Source: Sporocytophaga sp.
GTDB taxonomy: Bacteria > Bacteroidota > Bacteroidia > Cytophagales > Cytophagaceae
NCBI RefSeq assembly: GCF_017745095.1
Contig: NZ_JAGHZZ010000001.1
Coordinates: 62,001-126,000 of the forward strand
Direction: 5' to 3'
DNA: 64,000 nt
This document shows positions 17,452 through 25,272 of the stretch, piece by piece (the stretch's first letter is position 1; each line of letters starts with the position of its first letter). The position numbers were made by a program, and so were the translations under genes. The notes below the pieces were generated by a model that was not told where the DNA came from, made no database searches, and saw nothing but the letters and a program-made list of their open reading frames with translations.

Positions 17452-18471
17452 ATGCGTGTACACAATGAAATTTTAAAAACGCTAATTAATAATGCTTCCC
17501 ATTTTGGAATTGACGAAATGGAGATTTATAAAGACACCGGACTTAATGCCGGTACTTTAAACGAGGCGGAGGGCATGCAGGATTGGAGTGCTGGTATAAA
17601 GGTCTGGGAATCTATATTGCAAAGGTCAAATTACAGACAGATTAGTCTGAATTTCGGAAAAAGAATCACCTTCTCTGTTCTCGGGTGGATTTCTCCACTG
17701 GTGTCAAGCAGTTCGGATTTGCTTACCGCATGGAAAAGCATTGTAAATTTTTTTCCATTAATGGGAGATATGTTTGAGTATCATTTGCTCGAATTATCAG
17801 ATGGCTCTGTTAAAATAGTATATAAGCCATCAGCAACTTGGGTGGAGAAAAGCTCTGTTACAGCTGCAATGGCAGTAGAGCATGCAATGAGTCTGACACT
17901 GGCGATTTCAGGGTTCCTCGTTGGCCAGAAAATCACCCCTTTGAAAGCGAATTTCACTTATGGTGTAAAGCCAAGCGACAGGAGTTTTTATCAGGATATT
18001 TTTGGAAATGTTTCTTTTGGGGAAAATGAAAACAGCCTACATTTTTCAAAAGAAACATCAGAAACAAAAACAGTTTCCGGAAATCAGCTCACTTATGAGT
18101 TTATGCTAAAGCTTTGTTCGGAAAAGCTTAGCGGCGTTCAGCGTTCTGCCGGATATTATTCAAAAGTAAAACGAATACTTTTTAATAAGGAGAGCTATTA
18201 CAATCTGAAAATTGAGGAGGTGGCAGCAATGCTTAACACAAGCACAAGGACATTACAAAGAAATCTGAAGGAAGAAGGATACACTTATCAAAGCATTTTG
18301 GACGAACATCTCGTCGATAGCGCTACAACACTGTTAGCTAAACCTGGAGTGCAGATTCAGGAGGTAGCGTTTATTCTTGGTTTTGAAAGTGCCCAGAGTT
18401 TCAGCAGGGCAGTGAAGAAAAAGACAGGCAAAAGTCCGACGTCATTAAAGGCAAGCATCTTTAAGGACTAA
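17452..18471 (+). CDS. AraC-family transcriptional regulator (Arabinose_bd-type N-terminal domain)
   Basis: This 339-residue regulator has an N-terminal ligand domain of the PF12625 type found in OruR/ArgR-like AraC proteins (SLNFGKRITFSVLGWIS near residue 65, VEHAMSLTLAISG near 145). The C-terminus is a two-helix-turn-helix AraC DNA-binding domain (residues about 240-335). Family marks there are LKIEEVAAMLNTSTRTLQRNL, EEGYTYQSILDEHLVDSA and IQEVAFILGFESAQSFSRAVKKKTGKSP (split here as IQEVAFILGFES / AQSFSRAVKKKTGKSP). It is divergent from the DUF4345 gene. Its 3' end overlaps the convergent flippase-like gene by 11 bp. Confidence 0.9.
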   Translation: MRVHNEILKTLINNASHFGIDEMEIYKDTGLNAGTLNEAEGMQDWSAGIKVWESILQRSNYRQISLNFGKRITFSVLGWISPLVSSSSDLLTAWKSIVNFFPLMGDMFEYHLLELSDGSVKIVYKPSATWVEKSSVTAAMAVEHAMSLTLAISGFLVGQKITPLKANFTYGVKPSDRSFYQDIFGNVSFGENENSLHFSKETSETKTVSGNQLTYEFMLKLCSEKLSGVQRSAGYYSKVKRILFNKESYYNLKIEEVAAMLNTSTRTLQRNLKEEGYTYQSILDEHLVDSATTLLAKPGVQIQEVAFILGFESAQSFSRAVKKKTGKSPTSLKASIFKD

Positions 18472-19351
18472 CTTCAGAAGACTCCTGTGCAGACACTTTT
18501 TCAGGAAAGATTCCAAAGTAAATCCCGCACAGAGAAGAAAATGCAGAGATCAGGTAAAAGAGCATACTAACTGTCACAGAAGCGCTCATGTCAAGGTTAA
18601 AGTGTTCTGCACCATAAAGAAATGTCAGTTCTCTAGCTCCAATGCCCCCAATAGTAAAAGGAAAAGCTGCCACTATAGAAGATACCAGAAATATAAACAC
18701 ATAAGGAAGGTATTGCTGCTTGACACCAACCAACATAAGAAGGAGCAGAATACATATTACCTGGAGTATCTGTCCTGCAAGACTTTGAAGGTTTGTTTTA
18801 TTAAATACTGTCAGATATTTTTTGTAGAAAAGATAAAGTGCACCCCAATAAACGGCAAGTGTGGCTGGTAATGAAAAGAGGGAAAGATAAAAGAAAACAG
18901 GATGGTTGTAAAAAAGAAAAACCGCACAAATTTCACCTAAAAATAGAATAGCTACCATGCCACTTACCCGATCAATAATACTGAGGGATAGCAGATTTTT
19001 CAGGGGACTTTTAAATAGTTTGTGCAGATAATACACCTTATACCCATCGCCTCCAACACCACCAGGCAGTAGCAGATTATAATACATTCCCAAAAGGTAA
19101 AGCCTGAAATTTACTGCATCCGGAATATTGATATTTATAACTTTCAGAAAATGCTTGAACCGGATAGCAGTAATGTATTTTGATACTAGGTATAAAAGAA
19201 GAGTTGGAAAAAGCAGCCAGTAGTCAGAGTTCTTTAGGAGGTTAAAAACATCTCTGATATTTACCGATCTGAATACAAAGAATAAGGCAACCGAAGAAAC
19301 CGAGATTTTTAAGAGAAGCTTTAATACTTTAATGGTGTTTTCTTTACTCAC
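18461..19351 (-). CDS. Flippase-like membrane protein (UPF0104/LPG_synthase_TM domain)
   Basis: This 296-residue polytopic protein is of the lysylphosphatidylglycerol-synthase transmembrane family, without the aminoacyl-transferase domain. The conserved loop NLLLPGGVGGDGYKVYYLHK lies near residues 92-111, followed by DRVSGMVAILFLG and, later, FPFTIGGIGARELTFLYG. Proteins of this kind are often found with glycosyltransferases and are proposed to move lipid-linked intermediates. It is last in a four-gene operon, with its start overlapping the GT39 stop by 8 bp. In that setting a role in flipping the polyprenyl-phosphate amino sugar is a reasonable inference. Confidence 0.8.
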   Translation of the reverse strand: MSKENTIKVLKLLLKISVSSVALFFVFRSVNIRDVFNLLKNSDYWLLFPTLLLYLVSKYITAIRFKHFLKVININIPDAVNFRLYLLGMYYNLLLPGGVGGDGYKVYYLHKLFKSPLKNLLSLSIIDRVSGMVAILFLGEICAVFLFYNHPVFFYLSLFSLPATLAVYWGALYLFYKKYLTVFNKTNLQSLAGQILQVICILLLLMLVGVKQQYLPYVFIFLVSSIVAAFPFTIGGIGARELTFLYGAEHFNLDMSASVTVSMLFYLISAFSSLCGIYFGIFPEKVSAQESSEVSP

Positions 19352-20912
19352 TTTTTACTATGAAATAATATCTGCCATCATACTGAAACTCAAACAGCTT
19401 TTTGAATGAATGCTCCTGAAAGTAAAAATTTTCCATGATATAATACACATCCTTTTTTTCTCCCACATAATCTCTTTGCAAAATTCTTTTATTTTGAGTG
19501 GTAAGATAATATGTCAGATTGTGCTTGATGAAACTGTTTTTATAAATATATAACGGAAGATCTTTACAAATCTTTGCAGAAGCGACTACATCCTGTTTCC
19601 ACTGCACTTCCGGAGAAACAGTTGCCCTTTCCGGCAACACAAATAGGTCAAATCCGATTCTGGCGATGATCAGAGCAAGAGGCAGATAGAACAGATTTTT
19701 TCTTCCGCTTTTGAAGAAAAAATATGTAATAGTAATCAGCGTAATGAGTAGTAAAGATGCCTTTAAGTTTTTTAAAGAAATCTGCGCATGAATCTCCGCA
19801 AAAAATGGGAAGCAAGCCATTACGACAAATACAACAAATGCTACTGACAATAAAATGGAAGTTATTAACTTTTGCTTTTCTGCACCTTCTTTGAAATAAA
19901 AGTATATCAATATAGAAAAGATGAAGGGGAAAAGCAGAAATAAATACCTAGGTCTTGTCTCCGGAGAAATCCAATAGATTGGAATGTTTACAGCAACAAT
20001 AATCAGGCAAAAAAAGATAAACGGATTGTTTTTAGCAATCGTGAAAAAATCTTTCCTGAAGCAGGTAACAATCAGTAACGACCAGGGCATCAGATGAAAT
20101 AGATATTCGAAAGGAAAGATGAACAAGAAGGATAAAGAGGATTTCCAGTTATTTTCGAATGCTGTTCTTTTGCTTGACTCACTCCAAAGGGTTTTAAGGA
20201 AATCGTCAGAAGAGTTGTATTTATTGTAAATCAGAAAATAGCTCCCGATTATTAACATGAAAATAGCTATCCCTAAAAAATGAGCGGGGTGAAATAAAGC
20301 TTTCAATTTTTTAAAGATTAAAAATGTAACACCTAGTGATAATCCCAGAAACACCAAGGCCGGGAGTCCTTTCATCAAAAAGGCAAGAGCGGTGAGAAAG
20401 TATGAAGAAGGAAAGAGTAGATAATAGCGCTCTTTTACAATGAAATAGAATATCGAATAAATAGCAAGATAAAGGATCAATGAGAATAGTATATCTATAT
20501 GACCAAGCATGGAGTCATAAAATAACATTCTCCCGAATGTTAAAAATGCAAAAGCAGAAAGCAATGCAATTTTAGATTCGACATGCTTTTTCATGGTAAA
20601 ATAGATTGTAACAGAAAAAGCCAGAAGAGAAACAACTGCAGGTAATCTCAGTATCCATTCGTCTGCTCGCCCGGAGGTATTAAAAAGTAAGACGAGCAGC
20701 CAGTTATATAAAGGAGGTTTGTTATAATATGCTTCGCCATTGATTGTAGAAAAAATGTAATTTTTGCGAAGCATAAATTCAAGTGCGACCAATGCTCTTG
20801 TTGCTTCATCGCCGAGTGTTGGCATGACATCCAGATTGATCAGCAGTGCGGGAACTGCCAGAATACAAATAAGAGCAACAAGATATTTGTTGCTTTCTAT
20901 TTTTTCCAACAT
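19344..20912 (-). CDS. ArnT-like GT39 polyprenyl-phosphate sugar:lipid glycosyltransferase
   Basis: This 522-residue GT-C membrane enzyme has the ArnT/PMT signature in its first periplasmic loop: LGDEATRALVALEFMLRKN (Asp-Glu near residues 34-35), then INGEAYYNKPPLYNWLL (near residues 58-74) with the KPPL element. About eleven membrane helices and a small C-terminal periplasmic region follow. Known ArnT enzymes move an amino sugar from undecaprenyl phosphate to lipid A phosphate in the outer periplasmic leaflet. The neighbouring GT2 and YdjC deacetylase support an amino-sugar donor. The gene is 10 bp downstream of the deacetylase and overlaps the next gene by 8 bp. Confidence 0.85.
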   Translation of the reverse strand: MLEKIESNKYLVALICILAVPALLINLDVMPTLGDEATRALVALEFMLRKNYIFSTINGEAYYNKPPLYNWLLVLLFNTSGRADEWILRLPAVVSLLAFSVTIYFTMKKHVESKIALLSAFAFLTFGRMLFYDSMLGHIDILFSLILYLAIYSIFYFIVKERYYLLFPSSYFLTALAFLMKGLPALVFLGLSLGVTFLIFKKLKALFHPAHFLGIAIFMLIIGSYFLIYNKYNSSDDFLKTLWSESSKRTAFENNWKSSLSFLFIFPFEYLFHLMPWSLLIVTCFRKDFFTIAKNNPFIFFCLIIVAVNIPIYWISPETRPRYLFLLFPFIFSILIYFYFKEGAEKQKLITSILLSVAFVVFVVMACFPFFAEIHAQISLKNLKASLLLITLITITYFFFKSGRKNLFYLPLALIIARIGFDLFVLPERATVSPEVQWKQDVVASAKICKDLPLYIYKNSFIKHNLTYYLTTQNKRILQRDYVGEKKDVYYIMENFYFQEHSFKKLFEFQYDGRYYFIVKSE

Positions 20913-20922
20913 TAAGATGTAT

Positions 20923-21726
20923 TTAATGTAACTCCTTAAAAGAGATTAATTTGACCGAATTTTTTTTCATAAAAGATTTCCATTCACAGGATTTTAAAAA
21001 TTCATATTCTTCTTTTCTTTTCAGATAAGAACCAGGCCGGTCCATAGTACCGGGATGTGTCATCATTTCTGCAGTCTGATACTTTTCAAAAGCGCTGGTT
21101 AAAGACTTTGAAAATACCTCCATATCTGCTTTTTTATCAGCAGAAAAATCGGAAAGAAGAACCTGCGGACTGATAAATTTTTTTATTTGCCTGTGAGGAT
21201 ATAGGCTCATGGCTTTTAGGATCATTCGCCTTTTATCGGAAAATCTGTTTGTATTAAGTTTTCTTATTTTTTTTATTCCGGCTTCATTTAAAACCTTCAG
21301 AATGAAATCTCCTAATACAGGGTATTGATGAATATGTCGATGGCTGTCTGCATGAGAGATCTCAACCCCCATTTTTTTCAGGCGATGAATCTGATTTAAA
21401 ATTTCAGTTTTAATTTCAGTTTTACTCAGTTTGTTGAGTAGAAATTTCCTATAGATGTTCTGAGCGGAAAGAAATTTTCCATCTTTATCTAAGAGAGACT
21501 TCACATGAGAATGCCTGGATACCGGATCACCATCAATGAGGTTTAGGTGAAATCCTACAGAGATATTGCCTAAAGCAATCAGTTCCTTTATGTCCCGGGC
21601 AGTAACATGGGTAGCCAAAACAGTAGTGCTGGAAATGGCATTTCTCTTTGCGAGATCCAATATTCCCTCTGTGGCGAAAGTATCCCACCCAAAGTCATCT
21701 GCGTTTATGATCAAACGTTTATCCAT
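20923..21726 (-). CDS. YdjC/ChbG-family carbohydrate deacetylase (NaxD-like by context)
   Basis: This 267-residue metal-dependent deacetylase is of the YdjC family. The metal/catalytic motif NADDFG is at residues 8-13, GFHLNL at 58-63, and the HADSHRHIHQYP block at 125-136 supplies metal-binding and catalytic His residues. Family members remove N-acetyl groups from amino sugars. NaxD of Francisella and Bordetella acts on undecaprenyl-phosphate-linked hexosamine before ArnT-type transfer. Here the gene lies between a GtrB/ArnC-like GT2 (8-bp overlap) and an ArnT-like GT39, the same logic. The exact sugar is not deducible. Confidence 0.85.
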   Translation of the reverse strand: MDKRLIINADDFGWDTFATEGILDLAKRNAISSTTVLATHVTARDIKELIALGNISVGFHLNLIDGDPVSRHSHVKSLLDKDGKFLSAQNIYRKFLLNKLSKTEIKTEILNQIHRLKKMGVEISHADSHRHIHQYPVLGDFILKVLNEAGIKKIRKLNTNRFSDKRRMILKAMSLYPHRQIKKFISPQVLLSDFSADKKADMEVFSKSLTSAFEKYQTAEMMTHPGTMDRPGSYLKRKEEYEFLKSCEWKSFMKKNSVKLISFKELH

Positions 21727-22735
21727 TCATCAATTGACCAGAGCTTTGATTCTCTAATTTTAAAGGGATAATAATTTTTTCGTCAGTAATAACTTCCCTT
21801 ACTCTGTAAGGAGGAGCAAATGATTTCTGGAAATAATTGTAAACACCGATTTCGGCTATTATTCCAATTGATAGGAACATGGTACCTATGAGCATGAGAA
21901 ATACGCTGAAAAGAAATTCTGCCAGGTAATGCTCTTTTATGTTCATGTGAAAAAACAATGATCCGACTGTAAAGCCAGTGGTAAGCGCAATTCCTATCAG
22001 AAAATTGATCAGTCCGATGAGGCCGAAAATTCTGAATGGCTTGTTGATGTATGAGATAAAGAATTTTAAAAACAAGAGATCAAGTATTACCAAAAATACC
22101 TTGCTGATTTTATAATTGCTTTTTCCTCTTTTTCTTTCTCTGATTTCAATAGGCAGCTCAGTATATCGGGTTCCTTTGCGGGCTACAATGGCGCCGAGAA
22201 ATCTGTGGCTGTCTCCCAACATGTTACTGCCTTGCAACAGATAACTTCTATAAGCTTTAAAGGTAGCGCCAAAATATCTGAGATTAACGCCAGAGATGCT
22301 TTTGATGATTTTATGTCCTGTTTCTGCAAGGAAATTTTTAAAGGCAGACTCTGGTCTTCGGATTTTTGCACCACCGACCATGTCGTAGTTTCCTTTTTGC
22401 ATTTCCTCTATAAAAACAGGAATATATTGCGGGTCATGTTGCAAATCCCCATCCATTGCTACAATGATTTCCCCGGAAGCCTGTTCAAATCCGGCTCTCA
22501 ATGCCATGGTCTGGCCATAGTTTCCAGCGAGATTTATTGCTTCTATTTGCTTAAACCCTTTTGCAAGAGCCTGTATTTTACTCCAGGTATTGTCTCTGCT
22601 TCCGTCATTTACCAGTAAAATCTGATAGCTGTAATCAGTAGCATTCATTACAGACACAAGCTCGTGTACAAGCTCAAATACATTTTCTTCCTCGTTGAAA
22701 AGGGGAACAACAACAGACACTAAATATTTAGCCAT
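21719..22735 (-). CDS. Polyprenyl-phosphate glycosyltransferase (GtrB/ArnC-like GT2)
   Basis: This 338-residue GT2 begins VSVVVPLFNEEENVFELVHE and carries LLVNDGSRDNTW (near 40), GNYGQTMALRAGFEQASG (near 73) and the DxD-type motif MDGDLQHDP (near 95). The ERKRGKSNYKISK motif near 205 precedes two C-terminal membrane helices. This is the ArnC/GtrB/DPM arrangement that charges undecaprenyl phosphate with a sugar on the cytoplasmic face. It is the first gene of the operon that continues with the deacetylase, the GT39 and the flippase-like protein. About 395 bp of non-coding DNA upstream must hold the promoter. Confidence 0.88.
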   Translation of the reverse strand: MAKYLVSVVVPLFNEEENVFELVHELVSVMNATDYSYQILLVNDGSRDNTWSKIQALAKGFKQIEAINLAGNYGQTMALRAGFEQASGEIIVAMDGDLQHDPQYIPVFIEEMQKGNYDMVGGAKIRRPESAFKNFLAETGHKIIKSISGVNLRYFGATFKAYRSYLLQGSNMLGDSHRFLGAIVARKGTRYTELPIEIRERKRGKSNYKISKVFLVILDLLFLKFFISYINKPFRIFGLIGLINFLIGIALTTGFTVGSLFFHMNIKEHYLAEFLFSVFLMLIGTMFLSIGIIAEIGVYNYFQKSFAPPYRVREVITDEKIIIPLKLENQSSGQLMNG

Positions 22736-23130
22736 AAAAGGTCATTTAATTCAAGGCTATATTAACCCTGAACCTTAAATAGTGTTTAAAGAACTGGTTA
22801 ATAAATTGTTATATAAACATGTAGTTTGTTAAGTTTTTTAACAGGTAAAAATTGTCAGGGATATCCTCGAAAATTCAAAGCAACCGATAACGGTCTATGT
22901 GACAAGGATCTTCAGGCAAATAGTTTTTGATCATTAAAAAATACCATATTGATTGCTAAATTGTGGACTTAAACCGGGATTAAGCATTAAAAATATATGT
23001 TTTAAAGTATATCAGATTTTGGAGCATAATAGTAAAGTGATTGATTAAATGGTTAACACGATTTTTAATGGCTAATGATTAGTTTGAGTTAAATAAAAGG
23101 AGCTTGTTCAATATTTAAAGGAGAAAAATT
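22736..23130. other. Divergent intergenic region, no gene seen
   Basis: AT-rich 395 bp between the minus-strand amino-sugar operon and the plus-strand dioxygenase gene. It must carry both promoters. I see only a small dyad (ACCG-ATAA-CGGT, near 22882-22893) and, at its right end, a good ribosome-binding site (AAAGGAG) 7 bp before the dioxygenase ATG. Confidence 0.5.
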
Positions 23131-23661
23131 ATGGCAGTTCAAAGACCATTCAGTTTTAAAAAGTGGATAGATGAAAACAGGCATTTGCTGAAACCTCCTG
23201 TGGGAAACCAGCAAGTGTTCAAAGGCAATGATGATTTTATAGTAATGGTAGTCGGCGGACCTAATTCCAGAAAAGATTATCACTTTAACGAAGGAGAGGA
23301 GTTTTTCTATCAGCTGGAAGGCGATATCAATCTGAAAATTCTTGAAGATGGCAAACCAGTAGACATTCCAATAAAGGAGGGGGAGATTTTTCTTTTACCA
23401 GGAAAAGTACCTCATTGTCCGCAAAGGCCAGCCAATACTATTGGCCTGGTTATGGAGCGCTACAGAAAACCTGGAGAAAAAGATGGTTTTATCTGGGTTT
23501 GTGAAAACTGCGGCAATAAGCTTTATGAAGAGTATGAATATATTTCAGACATAGTAAAACAGCTTCCTCCAATCATGGAAAGGTTTTATTCTTCAAAAGA
23601 GCTTAGAACCTGCAAGGTTTGTGGAACTGTGATGGAGCCACCGGCTAAACCTAAGGCTTGA
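23131..23661 (+). CDS. nbaC: 3-hydroxyanthranilate 3,4-dioxygenase
   Basis: This 176-residue cupin dioxygenase opens the ring of 3-hydroxyanthranilate to the semialdehyde that cyclises to quinolinate. The iron ligands are visible as His51 and Glu57 in DYHFNEGEEFFYQ and His95 in PGKVPHCPQRP. Substrate-contact Arg47 (NSRKD) and Arg99 and Glu109 (MERYRKP) are present. The C-terminus keeps the bacterial rubredoxin-like second metal site, CENC (124/127) and CKVC (161/164). The RBS AAAGGAG is unusually strong for this phylum. The gene stands with kynureninase and kynurenine monooxygenase, although a 306-bp gap with a repeat separates it from them. Confidence 0.95.
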   Translation: MAVQRPFSFKKWIDENRHLLKPPVGNQQVFKGNDDFIVMVVGGPNSRKDYHFNEGEEFFYQLEGDINLKILEDGKPVDIPIKEGEIFLLPGKVPHCPQRPANTIGLVMERYRKPGEKDGFIWVCENCGNKLYEEYEYISDIVKQLPPIMERFYSSKELRTCKVCGTVMEPPAKPKA

Positions 23662-23747
23662 TTTCAAAAATTAGTTTAGGTATTTAGTTAGCGTAACGTG
23701 TCAAAAAAGAAGGATCTCATTCCTAACTCTTCTCCTGAAGCGCACCT

Positions 23748-23872
23748 TGTCATGTTGAGCTTGTGAAACATCTGAGTTTTCAAAAGGATGAAAATTTACC
23801 TATCTGGCAGGTTGTAATTTGAATTTGAAATTATTTTTGGACTATCAGATCCTTCGCAAGCTCAGAATGACA
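23748..23872. repeat. Imperfect long inverted repeat (MITE/REP-like) between kynurenine genes
   Basis: The left arm (23748-23779) starts TGTCATGTTGAGCTTG. The right arm (23841-23872) is its imperfect complement and ends AAGCTCAGAATGACA. The arms match at about 25 of 32 positions around a 60-bp AT-rich centre. Sequences of the form 'GTCATTCTGAGCTTG...' are widespread intergenic repeats in Bacteroidota. Just to the left (23713-23740) a phrase like CATTCCTAACTCTTCTCCTG is a relic of another common intergenic repeat, also seen near 45030-45054. Confidence 0.7.
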
Positions 23873-23967
23873 AAATAGTTTAGAATTACGGCGATTCTTT
23901 GAAGTGGCACAAAGAACTAATACCTAACACAGAAAAATAAAGTATAAAAATTTTCACCTTCTGCTTA

Positions 23968-25269
23968 ATGGCAATGAGAAATATGAAATTTTCCACGGAT
24001 AAAAAATTTGCAAAAAGTCTGGATGTAAAAGATCCTCTAAAAGATTTCAAAAAACAGTTTTTAACTCCGGGAAAAGGTAAAAACAGCCAGATTTACTTTT
24101 GTGGTAACTCTCTGGGACTTCAGCCTGTGACGGCTAAAAAATATGTTGAAACAGAACTGAATGACTGGGCAGAGCTGGCTGTGGAAGGGCACTTTAAAGG
24201 AACCAATCCTTGGGCAGATTATCACAAGCTTTTCAGAAAACCTTTGGCGGCACTTTGCGGAGCATTGCCGGAGGAGGTGGTGGCAATGAACAGTCTTACA
24301 GCTAATCTTCACCTTTTGCTTGTGAGTTTTTACTGGCCTCGTGAGAAAAGAGTAAAAATTCTTACGGAAGCAGGAGGCTTTTCATCTGACATATATGCGC
24401 TTACTTCTCAAATTGAGATCAGAGGTTTTGATCCGGCAGAATGTCTGGTAGAAGTGGGTCCCCGAGAAGGAGAGTTTGCCATTCGCGATGAAGATATCAT
24501 TAAGAAAATTGAGGAGTTGGGAGATGAGCTGGCATTGGTAATGATGAGTGGTGTGAACTACTATACCGGTCAGGCATTTGATATGGAAGCAATTGCAGAA
24601 GCAGCTCATACTGCAGGTGCCTACGTTGGTTTTGATCTTGCGCATGCTATTGGAAATATTCCTTTAAATCTCCATGAGTGGCAAGTAGATTTTGCAACCT
24701 GGTGTTCTTATAAATATCTGAATGCAGGCCCAGGAGCTACGGCTGGGTTGTTTGTGCACAGTGAAAATTTTCATTTGCCAAGATTTGCCGGATGGTGGGG
24801 CAATGATGAAAAGGAAAGATTTCTGATGAAGCCGGAATATGAACCGTCCATTGGTGCGGAAGGCTGGCAGTTGAGCAATGCGCCTGTTTTGCCGATGGCA
24901 GTATTAAAAGCTTCTTTGGATATTTTTCAGAAAGCAGGATTGAAAAAGATTTTTAAAAAGAGCGAGCAGCTGACAGCATATCTGGAGTTTTTGATAAAAA
25001 TCAAATGTACTCCAGCTCAAAAGCCAAAGCCTTACAAAATAAGAATCATAACTCCGACAGAGCCTGTTCGACGCGGAGCTCAGCTTTCAATATTCTTTGA
25101 GAGAGGCGATGGTAAAAAGCTGGTACAGCAATTTGCCAAAGAAGGTATTATACTTGACTGGAGATCGCCTAATGTTCTCAGGGTTTCACCGGCACCGCTT
25201 TACAATTCATATACAGAGGTATATACCTTTGTTGAAAAGTTTGCAGAATTCTGCGAGTATACAAATTAA
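23968..25269 (+). CDS. kynU: Kynureninase
   Basis: This 433-residue fold-type I PLP enzyme cleaves kynurenine or 3-hydroxykynurenine to (3-hydroxy)anthranilate and alanine. Family marks are IYFCGNSLGLQP (near residue 42), ALPEEVVAMNSLTANLHLL, GVNYYTGQAFDM, the PLP-aspartate region GFDLAHAIGN, and the Schiff-base lysine Lys249 in CSYKYLNAGPG. The substrate-binding GWWGND and WQLSNAPVLPMA blocks follow. Length is normal. The kynurenine monooxygenase gene begins 3 bp after its stop, so the two form one transcript. Confidence 0.96.
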   Translation: MAMRNMKFSTDKKFAKSLDVKDPLKDFKKQFLTPGKGKNSQIYFCGNSLGLQPVTAKKYVETELNDWAELAVEGHFKGTNPWADYHKLFRKPLAALCGALPEEVVAMNSLTANLHLLLVSFYWPREKRVKILTEAGGFSSDIYALTSQIEIRGFDPAECLVEVGPREGEFAIRDEDIIKKIEELGDELALVMMSGVNYYTGQAFDMEAIAEAAHTAGAYVGFDLAHAIGNIPLNLHEWQVDFATWCSYKYLNAGPGATAGLFVHSENFHLPRFAGWWGNDEKERFLMKPEYEPSIGAEGWQLSNAPVLPMAVLKASLDIFQKAGLKKIFKKSEQLTAYLEFLIKIKCTPAQKPKPYKIRIITPTEPVRRGAQLSIFFERGDGKKLVQQFAKEGIILDWRSPNVLRVSPAPLYNSYTEVYTFVEKFAEFCEYTN

Positions 25270-25272
25270 AAA

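Noticed and set aside
16960-17463. Longer start for the DUF4345 protein
   Set aside because: The extension overlaps the divergent AraC-family gene and does not resemble the family; ATG 17361 leaves a normal 90-bp promoter gap.
22205-22618. Plus-strand 137-codon frame
   Set aside because: It lies fully antisense within the GT2 gene, whose conserved motifs are on the other strand.
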